DNA of 64,000 bases from an uncultured Saccharospirillaceae bacterium. Its GTDB lineage: Bacteria > Pseudomonadota > Gammaproteobacteria > Pseudomonadales > Oceanobacteraceae. Position numbers and translations under genes: made by a program. Where the stretch lies: NCBI GenBank assembly GCA_947503895.1, contig CANNFT010000002.1:124001-188000 (forward strand), written 5' to 3'. The notes under the pieces are model-generated. The model was not told the DNA's origin. It saw only the letters and a program-made list of their open reading frames with translations, and did not search any database. Below, one piece after another: positions 1-7,649 of this stretch; position 1 is the first letter of the stretch, and the number at the start of each line of letters is the position of its first letter.

Positions 1-444
1 GGCGTGCCATTGCTCATGCAAAGAGTGGACAACTACATTGAGATCATGGAGGAGTCGTACAGCGAGAATTATGAACGTGTCATTGACTTTGAAAACGCCC
101 AGCTGAATACCAATCATGCGGTATTGGGTTACTTTACGGCGAAGTCTTGGCACTTGCCTAAACTACTGTGCGACATCATCGCAGAACATCATAGTTGCAA
201 ACGTATGTTTTCGGCCGACCGCAATACTGAGAACGACCGCACCACGCTGATGGCCATTTTAAAAATGGCCGAGCATATCTGCGGCCTTTATCGCATTCTT
301 GGCCATCAAGAAGAAGACTATGAATGGCGAGATATCGGCGATATGGTATTGGAATATCTCGGGCTAAATGACTACGATCTCGAAGGTTTAAAAGAAAGCT
401 TTGCGGAAATGGGGATCAGCCCAGCCAACTATGGCTTGTCCTAG
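1..444 (+). CDS. HDOD-domain protein, C-terminal part (truncated by window edge)
   Basis: The reading frame is already open at base 1, so only the last 147 residues or so are present. The visible part is helical and resembles the end of an HDOD domain: a WHLPKLLCDII stretch followed by EHH, then an ILKMAEHIC helix. HDOD proteins are degenerate HD-domain proteins that lack phosphodiesterase residues and usually act in signalling or regulation. The GTG at base 4 is probably an internal valine, not a start. The gene ends at the base before the convergent ubiquinone hydroxylase gene ends, so the two abut tail to tail. The family call is fairly secure; the specific role is unknown. Confidence 0.6.
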   Translation, partial: GVPLLMQRVDNYIEIMEESYSENYERVIDFENAQLNTNHAVLGYFTAKSWHLPKLLCDIIAEHHSCKRMFSADRNTENDRTTLMAILKMAEHICGLYRILGHQEEDYEWRDIGDMVLEYLGLNDYDLEGLKESFAEMGISPANYGLS

Positions 445-1704
445 TCAATTTGACTTGATAGATGTCCGTAATCCCATGGCTTCTTGAATTAAGTGTCGCT
501 TCAGCGGCCCCATTTCATTGACCTGATTCATGCCCCAGTTACGTAGCCATCTCAATGCAGGATGCTGTGCACTGTAAAAACGCTTAAAAGATTCCATCAC
601 TGTCATCATGGCTAGGTTATCGGGCATACGCCGACGTTCGTATCGACCCAGCACACTGTCTGAGCTGATGGCGAGGCCTTTTTTGCAAGCACGCTTTATT
701 TCATCTGCCAGCACATAAGCATCCATCAAACCTAGGTTAACGCCTTGACCTGCGAGCGGATGAATCGTATGCGCGGCATCTCCGATGAGGGCCACACCGG
801 TTTGGCAATAGCGCACCGCATGCCGTTGTCGCAATGGGATGGCCGCACGCGGTCCGACGTCGATCACTGCGCCAAGCTGATACTCAAAACTTCGACTCAA
901 CTCAGCGGCGAACGAAGCATCCTCTAACGCGAGCAGGCGTTCGGCCTGTTCAGGTGGGCAAGACCAAACGATGGAACAAAAGTGGCGGCCTGGTTCATCT
1001 GAGGGTAACGGCAAGAAGGCCAATACACCGTCTTCCGTAAAACGTTGCCACGCAGCCTGTTGATGAGGTTTTTCTGTTTGCACCGTGCACACCAAACCAT
1101 GGTGCTCATAATCCCATTCACGAGTTTCAAACTGACAGGCCTCTCTTATTTTGGAACGTGCACCATCTGCGCCTACCAACAAAGGGGCGTACAGATAGCG
1201 GCCGTCGCTCAATTCCACCGCCCACTCTTGCGCTGCATTCTCCTCAGCTTGACGAGCAAAGGCCGCTCCACGTTCAACGTTTAACACAGTCACGCCAGAT
1301 ATAAGGTGGAGGTTTGATGACTGCTGAAACGCGTGCAGCAAGGCAGCCGCAGTGCATCGGTTTTCTATAATATGCCCCAAATAAGGCTCGCCCAATTCCA
1401 TCGCATCAAATTGAATGTGGCCCGTCCCCGTGCCTTCCCACACGCGCATTTTGTCGTATGCACTTTTGCGATTATCGGGAATGCTGGACCATGCATGAAT
1501 GTGTTCGAGAAACTGTTGGCTCGCACGATTCAGTGCGCTCACACGACTGTCCACATCTGCCACCGCTTTAACCTCAGGCTGAGGCTGTGCCGTCGTAGGA
1601 TGAGGCTCAATTAGAGCCACATTCAATGTCGTATTTGCTAACGCGCAGGCGAGTGCCGTTCCGACCATGCCACCACCAACAATTATGGCATCAAAACTTT
1701 GCAT
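445..1704 (-). CDS. ubiI: FAD-dependent 2-octaprenylphenol hydroxylase (UbiI/VisC type)
   Basis: 419-residue flavoprotein monooxygenase of the UbiH/UbiF/COQ6 family, hydroxylating the aromatic ring in ubiquinone synthesis. The N-terminus has the dinucleotide motif IVGGGMVGTALA, and the second FAD motif LIGDAAHTIHPLAGQG lies in the C-terminal half. The start was set at the ATG at 1704: it lies 2 bases past the stop of the upstream hydroxylase gene and is preceded by GGAG. The longer open frame would overlap that gene by more than 100 bases. The pepP-ubiH-ubiI order is the one in E. coli and Pseudomonas, which favours UbiI. Family members are hard to tell apart, so UbiF or UbiM specificity is not excluded. 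Confidence 0.8.
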   Translation of the reverse strand: MQSFDAIIVGGGMVGTALACALANTTLNVALIEPHPTTAQPQPEVKAVADVDSRVSALNRASQQFLEHIHAWSSIPDNRKSAYDKMRVWEGTGTGHIQFDAMELGEPYLGHIIENRCTAAALLHAFQQSSNLHLISGVTVLNVERGAAFARQAEENAAQEWAVELSDGRYLYAPLLVGADGARSKIREACQFETREWDYEHHGLVCTVQTEKPHQQAAWQRFTEDGVLAFLPLPSDEPGRHFCSIVWSCPPEQAERLLALEDASFAAELSRSFEYQLGAVIDVGPRAAIPLRQRHAVRYCQTGVALIGDAAHTIHPLAGQGVNLGLMDAYVLADEIKRACKKGLAISSDSVLGRYERRRMPDNLAMMTVMESFKRFYSAQHPALRWLRNWGMNQVNEMGPLKRHLIQEAMGLRTSIKSN

Positions 1705-1706
1705 GC

Positions 1707-2972
1707 TTAGGGTCTCCATGTTTCTGGCGTGCCGACCAGCCCCATGGCTTGTCGGGCAAATAAGGTTTTCGCAATGGGCATGCAATCCAAACTGGTCATG
1801 GCCGCTGCACGCGCTAGGGACCAAGCACTACCAGGTTGCGTGAACAGGGTCGGTAACCAGTGGCTGAGGCCTATCGTTAAATTTTGATCTGTTTGCTGCG
1901 CTTGATGGTAAGACGTTAAAACACTGATATCCCCCAATGCCTGACCCTTTTCAAAGGCACGCTCTAGGTGATCACTTAATGCTTTCGCATCCCTCAGCGC
2001 TAAATTAAAGCCCTGACCAGCAACAGGGTGTAACGCATGGGCTGCATTGCCCAGCACCACGACATGACGACGAACCTGCTCATGGCTTTGAACCAAAGAC
2101 AACGGATAAGTTTGACGCTGCCCAATACGCTGGATGCGTCCTTGCCGATAACCAATGGCTTTCTGTAAGGCGTGTTGGAACGCGGTTTCGGGGAGTTGCA
2201 TTAAGTGCTCGGCCTCATCAGGGGAGGCGCACCACACCAATCCAAAGCGATTGCCTGTTAAGGGCAATAATGCCAACGGGCCTTGCTGCGTGAAGCGTTC
2301 GTAAGCCCACTGTTGATGTGGTTGATCGAACGCGATATTCGCAACAATAGCCTGCTGGTGATAACTCTGTTTTCGTTGTTCGATTCCCAGTGACCGGCAC
2401 CCTAAGCTGTTCGCGCCGTCCGCTAGCACCAATAATTCAGCTTGGATAACGCGAGTCGTCGCCTCTGAGTCAGACGGCTGGGTCAATGTAATCTGGGCAC
2501 CATGCTCATTCGTGGAAACCTGCTGGACGGTCGCCGGTGCGATGATGTGGAATTTTTCTTCAGACTGCAGGTTTTTCCATAGGCCTTGGCCGAGGTGCCG
2601 ATTCTCTATCACATAACCTAATGCAGGCACCTTCATTTCATGATGATGCAAATGCACACGTCCAAACTGACCCTGTTGGCTCACTTGAATATGTTCGATG
2701 GGGCAGGCGTCCGGCGCAATGGAAGGCCACACTTGCAACGATGCTAACAAGCGCTGTGTGCCGAGCGATAACGCAGAGGTTCGAGCATCAAAACTCGGCT
2801 GTAATAAATGCTCCGGCTCAACCGCTTGAGCATCCACCAGTGCCACTCTCAAACCTTTTTGGATCAACGGCCGCAGCAATAATCCAAGACTTGCTCCAAC
2901 TAAACCGCCACCCACAATCGCAATATCAAAATAATCGGATTGGCTGGCATTCGAATCCTTGGGAACTGGCAT
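1707..2972 (-). CDS. ubiH: 2-octaprenyl-6-methoxyphenyl hydroxylase UbiH
   Basis: 421-residue FAD monooxygenase paralogous to the gene just downstream. The N-terminal GGGLVGASLG motif binds the FAD ADP moiety, and VLGNAAHALHPVAGQG is the C-terminal FAD motif, with the GNAA form typical of UbiH. It acts in aerobic ubiquinone synthesis, probably in the soluble Ubi complex. It sits between pepP and ubiI, 92 bases after pepP, with a GC-rich hairpin in that gap. The downstream ubiI starts 2 bases after its stop, so the two are almost certainly cotranscribed. The start ATG at 2972 gives the normal family length. Confidence 0.87.
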   Translation of the reverse strand: MPVPKDSNASQSDYFDIAIVGGGLVGASLGLLLRPLIQKGLRVALVDAQAVEPEHLLQPSFDARTSALSLGTQRLLASLQVWPSIAPDACPIEHIQVSQQGQFGRVHLHHHEMKVPALGYVIENRHLGQGLWKNLQSEEKFHIIAPATVQQVSTNEHGAQITLTQPSDSEATTRVIQAELLVLADGANSLGCRSLGIEQRKQSYHQQAIVANIAFDQPHQQWAYERFTQQGPLALLPLTGNRFGLVWCASPDEAEHLMQLPETAFQHALQKAIGYRQGRIQRIGQRQTYPLSLVQSHEQVRRHVVVLGNAAHALHPVAGQGFNLALRDAKALSDHLERAFEKGQALGDISVLTSYHQAQQTDQNLTIGLSHWLPTLFTQPGSAWSLARAAAMTSLDCMPIAKTLFARQAMGLVGTPETWRP

Positions 2973-3023
2973 AAGAAACGACTACTCCTTAGCAGGAAAA
3001 GAAAGGCTGATCGTACGAAACAC

Positions 3024-3053
3024 AGAGTGGGCGCCAGCGGCGGGGCCCACTCT
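3024..3053 (-). terminator. GC-rich hairpin between pepP and ubiH
   Basis: Inverted repeat AGAGTGGGC / GCCCACTCT with a 12-base GC-rich loop in the pepP-ubiH gap. Read on the minus strand there is only a weak T run after it (GTGTTTCG), so it may be a partial terminator or an mRNA processing or stability hairpin rather than a full stop. Confidence 0.4.
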
Positions 3054-3064
3054 TTCACCAAAAA

Positions 3065-4375
3065 TTACTGAGCCATTAATGCTTCAATATCGGCAATGGA
3101 TTTTGGTACAGCGGACGTCAATACGCGATGACCGGTGTCCGTGACCACAACATCATCTTCGATACGAATGCCGATACCACGCCATTTTTCATCCACTGTT
3201 TCGTTATCCGGCGCGACATAAATACCCGGCTCAACCGTTAGTACCATGCCCTCTTCAAATGTTCGCCACTCACCTTCTTGCTTGTACGCGCCCACGTCAT
3301 GGACATCGAGCCCCAGCCAATGACCGGTGCGATGCATAAAAAACGGTTTAAACGCTTCTTCTTTAATCAGCGTGTCTAAATCGCCGTTAATTAAACCAAG
3401 GTCTAATAAACCAGAGGTGATGACACGTACAGAGGCTTCATGAGGGTGGTTAAAATGATTGCCCGGTTTCACAGCCTCAATGGCCGCGAGCTGAGCATCC
3501 AGTACCACTTGGTAAAGGGCGGCTTGTGCATCGCTGAACTTTCCGTTCGCGGGGAATGTTCGCGTAATATCGCTGGCATAGTTATCCAACTCGCAACCCG
3601 CATCAATCAGGACTAAATCACCCTCTGAAATGAGCTGATTGTTATCCGTATAATGTAAAATACACGCGTTATCGCCTGCTCCGACAATGGAGGCATACGC
3701 TTCAAAACGACATCCATTTTGGCTAAAGTGATGGCGTATTTCACCTTCTAGTTGATATTCATTTTGTCCCGGCTGCACGCTTTGCATCGCACGAATATGC
3801 GCATGGGCCGCAATGTCGGCTGCTTTCGCCATGACTTCTATTTCACTGCTCGATTTAACTAAACGTTGTTCGTGCAACAGGGGTTCAATCGCTAACATAG
3901 CGGTCGGAGCGGTTATTCCAGTCCGTACTTTCAATTTCACCACTTCAATGGCGGACATGATTTTAGCGTCCCATGTTGGGCGTGTGCCCCAAGCCGCATA
4001 GACGGCTTCGCAGCCTGCCATCATTGACGGTAATTGTTCTGACAACGTATTAATATCGTGCGCTTCGTCAACGGAAAGCGTGCCGGGCGCAGCTTCTGGC
4101 CCTAAGCGAATGCCCGTCCAGATTTCTTGTTCTTTAATTTTAGGCTGGCAAAACAACATACTTTGCATTTGGCCTTGCTTCTTCAATAGCACCAAACACG
4201 CACTGTCTTCTTGGAAGCCCGTTAAATAGTAAAAGTCGCTGTCTTGGCGAAACGGATAGTCAGAGTCGCGATTGCGCGCTTTGATATCCGCACTCGGAAA
4301 AATAGCCACACTGTTGTCTTGCATGGACTCCAACAATATATGGCGGTGCGTAACAAATTGATCATTGGTGAGCAT
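3065..4375 (-). CDS. pepP: Xaa-Pro aminopeptidase (aminopeptidase P)
   Basis: 436-residue M24B metallopeptidase releasing the N-terminal residue from peptides with proline at position 2. The N-terminal creatinase-like domain covers roughly residues 1-170. The pita-bread catalytic domain follows, with metal ligands visible in LIDAGCELDNYASDITR, in the HRTGHWLGLDVHD stretch, in LTVEPGIY and in GIRIEDD. Its ATG overlaps the ygfB stop by one base (TAATG), so ygfB and pepP are translationally coupled, as in other gammaproteobacteria. Length and residues look intact. Confidence 0.93.
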   Translation of the reverse strand: MLTNDQFVTHRHILLESMQDNSVAIFPSADIKARNRDSDYPFRQDSDFYYLTGFQEDSACLVLLKKQGQMQSMLFCQPKIKEQEIWTGIRLGPEAAPGTLSVDEAHDINTLSEQLPSMMAGCEAVYAAWGTRPTWDAKIMSAIEVVKLKVRTGITAPTAMLAIEPLLHEQRLVKSSSEIEVMAKAADIAAHAHIRAMQSVQPGQNEYQLEGEIRHHFSQNGCRFEAYASIVGAGDNACILHYTDNNQLISEGDLVLIDAGCELDNYASDITRTFPANGKFSDAQAALYQVVLDAQLAAIEAVKPGNHFNHPHEASVRVITSGLLDLGLINGDLDTLIKEEAFKPFFMHRTGHWLGLDVHDVGAYKQEGEWRTFEEGMVLTVEPGIYVAPDNETVDEKWRGIGIRIEDDVVVTDTGHRVLTSAVPKSIADIEALMAQ

Positions 4376-4935
4376 TAATGTACCTGCTGCTTAGCTTGTT
4401 GAGCATTATTAAAGTGAAAAAACATGAACAAAGCGGTCACGCGAGCGTGTTCGACCAGCTCGACTAACAGACGCTCACTGTCCTCATTTACATCCTCTTC
4501 TTCCATACCATAACTAAAAGCATCGTAGTGCTTTAGCACTTCCAGCACATCTTCATTGAGGTCGGCTTCGGAAACGCGTCCCGATGCACCGAAGCCGTCC
4601 AAAAAGCCTTTTGCCCAATCCGCGAGTCCTTGCATACGAACATCGAAATCGGTTTCATCATCCGGTAACAGCAATTGGTAGTCCAATTCACCACTTTGTA
4701 AGCGTTTAAGTTCTTCTTTGTAAAAAACCACCAGTGGCATTTTGGCTTGCGATTCCCATGCTTCGGGCAATCCCATATATTCTGCAGACTCCGCCAGCCA
4801 CTGTTCGTTGGTCAAACGCCCACCGGTTGCAACATAACCGGTTAACCAGCCTTGTAATGCAGCCGGTGATTGAATAGCGCCATTGGCCAATGCCATATTG
4901 GAAAATAAGTCAAAACGTGAGGGGGTAGAGGACAT
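4375..4935 (-). CDS. ygfB: YgfB/YecA family (UPF0149) protein
   Basis: 186-residue acidic helical protein of the UPF0149 family. Diagnostic stretches are LQGWLTGYVATGG near the N-terminus and LADWAKGFLDGFG in the middle. YgfB is conserved upstream of pepP-ubiH. In Pseudomonas aeruginosa it has been linked to beta-lactam resistance through repression of ampDh3, but its general biochemical role is unclear. First gene of the minus-strand operon ygfB-pepP-ubiH-ubiI. The region between 4936 and 5211 should hold its promoter, divergent from the zapA side. Confidence 0.85.
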   Translation of the reverse strand: MSSTPSRFDLFSNMALANGAIQSPAALQGWLTGYVATGGRLTNEQWLAESAEYMGLPEAWESQAKMPLVVFYKEELKRLQSGELDYQLLLPDDETDFDVRMQGLADWAKGFLDGFGASGRVSEADLNEDVLEVLKHYDAFSYGMEEEDVNEDSERLLVELVEHARVTALFMFFHFNNAQQAKQQVH

Positions 4936-5211
4936 AGATATACCGAATTAGGAATGGGTCAAGAACTGGCGTTGAATAAAAGGTTGAAGCATGCATGATG
5001 CTTTCTGCTCTGATATTACCTCAGGTATTCAAGAGCCTTTTACTGCATCGACAAATGTCGCTGATCTTGCGCGTTTGACCCACTGTAAACATTGAAAGAT
5101 TCCGTCTGGCAATTTATCACATTCCATCCTAGGGAGCACGAACACCCGCTAAAATTGACCCCTCGCCATGGCGCGCATATAGTTAGGCCAATCATCAATA
5201 GCAGGTCACCC

Positions 5212-5439
5212 ATGGCAGATTCGGATCCTTCAGCCCACTTGCACGACATTCACAAAAAAGTGGATGAGCTTATCGCTGCTTATCGTCGCTTAAAAACTGA
5301 AAATCAGGCGCTGAAATCTGAGGCCGATCAATGGCAGCAGGAACGCAATCGCTTGTTAAAGCAGAACGAACTAGCACGTAATAAAATTGCCGAAATGATC
5401 GGTCGTCTTCGCAATTTGGAACAAACGCCTCATGAGTGA
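5212..5439 (+). CDS. Small coiled-coil protein (TIGR02449/ZapB-like), partner of zapA
   Basis: 75-residue, heavily charged, almost entirely alpha-helical protein with a heptad pattern over residues 13-70 (KVDELIAAYRRLKTENQALK and onward). A small coiled-coil protein is conserved directly upstream of zapA in many gammaproteobacteria. It resembles the divisome factor ZapB in size and build, but function is inferred from context only. The start ATG at 5212 follows AGGT; the frame is open further upstream, but that extension has no family support. It overlaps zapA by 8 bases, indicating coupling. Confidence 0.75.
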   Translation: MADSDPSAHLHDIHKKVDELIAAYRRLKTENQALKSEADQWQQERNRLLKQNELARNKIAEMIGRLRNLEQTPHE

Positions 5440-5743
5440 TACAAACACGCTAAATATTGACATTTTAGGAAAAGAATACCGAGTATCTTGTCCCCCTGAG
5501 GCTCGACAAGATCTCGAGCGTGCCGCCCAGTTACTCAATACTCGAATGACGGAGATAAAAGACCAAGGTAAATTGTTTGGCTTGGAACGCATCGCCGTGA
5601 TGACTGCACTCAATCTATCTCATGACTACTTAAAAGCCACCGGTGGCAGCCAAAGTTTACAAACTCAGTTGATTGGCTTGAATGGAAAGTTAGATTCTAT
5701 TTTGGCGCAAGAGCACCAAATGGAAATTGGCGACATTGAATGA
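5432..5743 (+). CDS. zapA: Cell division protein ZapA
   Basis: 103-residue ZapA family protein. The N-terminal globular part holds the family pattern NIDILGKEYRVSCPP, followed by a helix with AAQLLNTRM, then the LERIAVMTALNLSHDYL helix and a C-terminal coiled coil. ZapA tetramers cross-link FtsZ filaments at the division ring. The start overlaps the preceding coiled-coil gene. Position just before 6S RNA and the 5-formyl-THF cyclo-ligase gene is the classic zapA-ssrS-ygfA arrangement. Confidence 0.92.
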   Translation: MSDTNTLNIDILGKEYRVSCPPEARQDLERAAQLLNTRMTEIKDQGKLFGLERIAVMTALNLSHDYLKATGGSQSLQTQLIGLNGKLDSILAQEHQMEIGDIE

Positions 5744-5831
5744 TTTTTGCACGACGATAGAGCTCCGTCGAACCTAATAAAAAATACAATTTCAACCCCA
5801 AGTTGGGGAAGAAGATGGAATGTATTTCAGT

Positions 5832-5837
5832 TATAAT
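5832..5837 (+). promoter_or_regulatory. -10 element for 6S RNA
   Basis: A perfect TATAAT sits about 7 bases before the predicted 5' end of 6S RNA. No good -35 hexamer is visible at 16-18 bases upstream; TTGGGG at 5803 is too far away. Confidence 0.5.
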
Positions 5838-5843
5838 TTCTTC

Positions 5844-6025
5844 ACTCCCTGGGGTGTTGGCCAGTCTTTGAAGTCCTCGAGCCTTACATATTACCCTGGA
5901 GGTTCCTCGACGCTGAGGGAGAGCATGCCCATTTTAGATGGGTAGCCCGATTCAGATCAGGAGCCGCCACCTTGAACCTTACGGTTCAAGGCCTTTCTCT
6001 GACAGCGGCACAGTGGGGAGCCTCT
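5844..6025 (+). ncRNA. ssrS: 6S RNA
   Basis: About 182-base RNA between zapA and ygfA, the conserved location of ssrS. The outer closing stem pairs CTCCC near the 5' end with GGGAG near the 3' end. GGCCAGTC and CCTCGAGCC follow on the 5' side, and the 3' half contains the conserved ACCTTGAACC, loop, GGTTCAAGG hairpin. 6S RNA mimics an open promoter and sequesters sigma70 RNA polymerase in stationary phase. The ends are estimated from the closing stem and the upstream TATAAT. The transcript probably reads on into ygfA, as in E. coli. Confidence 0.88.
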
Positions 6026-6145
6026 TTATGATGCCAACAAGGCACACCGTTATTTGTTAGCGTCACCTGTCACACTTCTTGATCATCTTTTACATCTGGC
6101 GATTCAAATCTTTTTTATCTGATAAGCACACTGGGGGAGTTTGTC

Positions 6146-6703
6146 TTGAATAAGTCTGAGTGGCGTACACATTTACGCCAGCGCCGCCAAGCACTAAGCC
6201 CGCAGCAGCAGCAAGCTGCCGCCCGTCAGATGAGTCAACACGTTCTGTCGACCATTACTTTTTCAAAACAAGATGCGGTCGCCCTGTATTTAGCCAATGA
6301 CGGAGAAATCGACCCACAATTTCTGGCAGAGGCTCTCACCCAGCAAGGCATAACATGCTGGTTACCGGCTTTGCACCCAGACAAAAAAGGACACCTATGG
6401 TTCGGCCCTTATCATGGTCCTAGAATCGAGAATGCGTTCGGCATTGCAGAACCTGACCCCGCGCGCAATAGCATGATAGAAGGTCGGCAATTAGACTGGG
6501 TATTTGTTCCCTTAGTTGGGTTTGACGCCTCAGGGGCACGCTTAGGAATGGGCGGTGGATTTTACGATCGTACATTTGAGTTTATAAAAAATGGGGATGG
6601 CCATCAGACAAATCTAGTGGGTCTCGCTCACCACTTTCAACGCGTTCCCCAACTGCCCATTGAAAGCTGGGATATTCCACTGACCAACATCATCACAGAT
6701 TGA
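6146..6703 (+). CDS. ygfA: 5-formyltetrahydrofolate cyclo-ligase
   Basis: 185-residue 5-FCL/MTHFS family enzyme converting 5-formyl-THF to 5,10-methenyl-THF with ATP. N-terminal basic helix (WRTHLRQRRQALS); family signature GFDASGARLGMGGGFYDRT near residues 126-144, containing the phosphate-binding loop. The start is TTG at 6146, chosen because GGGGGAG lies 6 bases upstream and no in-frame ATG lies near. It follows 6S RNA by about 120 bases and is probably expressed partly by processing of the 6S precursor. Normal family length. Confidence 0.9.
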   Translation: MNKSEWRTHLRQRRQALSPQQQQAAARQMSQHVLSTITFSKQDAVALYLANDGEIDPQFLAEALTQQGITCWLPALHPDKKGHLWFGPYHGPRIENAFGIAEPDPARNSMIEGRQLDWVFVPLVGFDASGARLGMGGGFYDRTFEFIKNGDGHQTNLVGLAHHFQRVPQLPIESWDIPLTNIITD

Positions 6704-6754
6704 TCTCACGCTGCGAAAGATCACACCTAAAGCCGTCGGTCATTCGTCGAAGCG

Positions 6755-6889
6755 TTAACGAATAATGTTTTGAGAGACCTGAGGCACCAAGTCGTGGTTA
6801 TGATTATGTGCCGCTAACGTGGTGGCAATGGCCCCCACAATAAAGATAAAACTGATAATAACGAGTACATCTGGACGTTGTGAGTTCAT
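6755..6889 (-). CDS. Putative small single-pass membrane protein (44 aa)
   Basis: Short ORF with a clean protein-like profile: a polar N-terminus (MNSQRPD), one hydrophobic helix (VLVIISFIFIVGAIATT, residues 8-24), a His/Asn-rich stretch (HNHNHD) and a short polar tail. It lies alone in the ygfA-EVE gap on the opposite strand. No strong Shine-Dalgarno sequence is visible before the ATG, the main reason for caution. Not recognised; could bind metal through the His cluster, but that is a guess. Confidence 0.45.
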   Translation of the reverse strand: MNSQRPDVLVIISFIFIVGAIATTLAAHNHNHDLVPQVSQNIIR

Positions 6890-7163
6890 CGTTTATTCGC
6901 TTTATTTGAGTCACATGCTCGCTTGGTCTGATTTCCCCAACGTTCGCGATATGTCTGCATCAAATAGAAGCAACTTTCCTTAAAATTATTAGACTTATTA
7001 CTTTAGGATGTTACTCCAGGTGGCACCGTGATTACCATCACAAGCTGCTCCTCATATTCGTTTCCATGTGCGTCCATATGTACACTTATGTTAAAAGTGT
7101 TAACTCACACGGAAAAACGAACAGACATGTAACGTCAAATGACGGCAATGTAAAAGGTGAAAA

Positions 7164-7634
7164 ATGACCTACTGGTTGATGAAAAGCGAGCCGGATGAGT
7201 TTGGGATCGCCGATTTAGCAAAAGACAAAACCACCTACTGGGACGGTATTCGAAATTATCAGGCTCGTAATTTCATGCGTGAAATGAAGATTGGCGACCT
7301 AGCATTTTTGTACCACTCCAGCTGCAAACATATCGGTATCGCGGGTGTGATGAAGGTGGTTGAAGATCCGATGCCCGACCCAGCAGCGATCGACCCTAAG
7401 AACGACTATTTCGACCCTAAAAGTAGCCCAGACAATATCCGCTGGACCCGTGTCAAAGTCGAGTTTGTTGAGCAATTCTCTAAGATTCTACCGCTGGCCA
7501 CGATTAAAAGCCTTGCGCTAAAACACGACGCTTTAAGCACATTAGGGCTTCTAAACAGTAGTCGATTATCCGTGATGCCCGTGACTCAGCCTCAATGGAA
7601 ACTCTTAAGTAAGGCTGCTGGTGCTGCTCAATAG
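7164..7634 (+). CDS. EVE domain-containing protein
   Basis: 156-residue protein that is essentially one EVE domain (PUA-like fold, DUF55/thymocyte nuclear protein 1 family). Diagnostic stretches: WLMKSEPDEFGI at the start, YWDGIRNYQARNFMREM (residues 25-41), and GDLAFLYHSSC. EVE and related YTH domains bind modified bases in RNA or DNA; bacterial stand-alone members are common near ygfA/zapA and lack an assigned function. The start ATG follows AAGGTGAAAA. The upstream 270 bases hold no other recognised gene and presumably contain its promoter. Confidence 0.88.
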   Translation: MTYWLMKSEPDEFGIADLAKDKTTYWDGIRNYQARNFMREMKIGDLAFLYHSSCKHIGIAGVMKVVEDPMPDPAAIDPKNDYFDPKSSPDNIRWTRVKVEFVEQFSKILPLATIKSLALKHDALSTLGLLNSSRLSVMPVTQPQWKLLSKAAGAAQ

Positions 7635-7649
7635 TGTATCTATTCTGAC

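Noticed and set aside
1705..1824. 40-residue N-terminal extension of the UbiI-like protein
   Set aside because: It would overlap the ubiH coding region and precede the normal FAD-motif start; ATG 1704 has its own GGAG.
5092..5211. Longer N-terminus for the coiled-coil protein before zapA
   Set aside because: The extension is not coiled coil; the ATG at 5212 follows AGGT and gives the usual family size.
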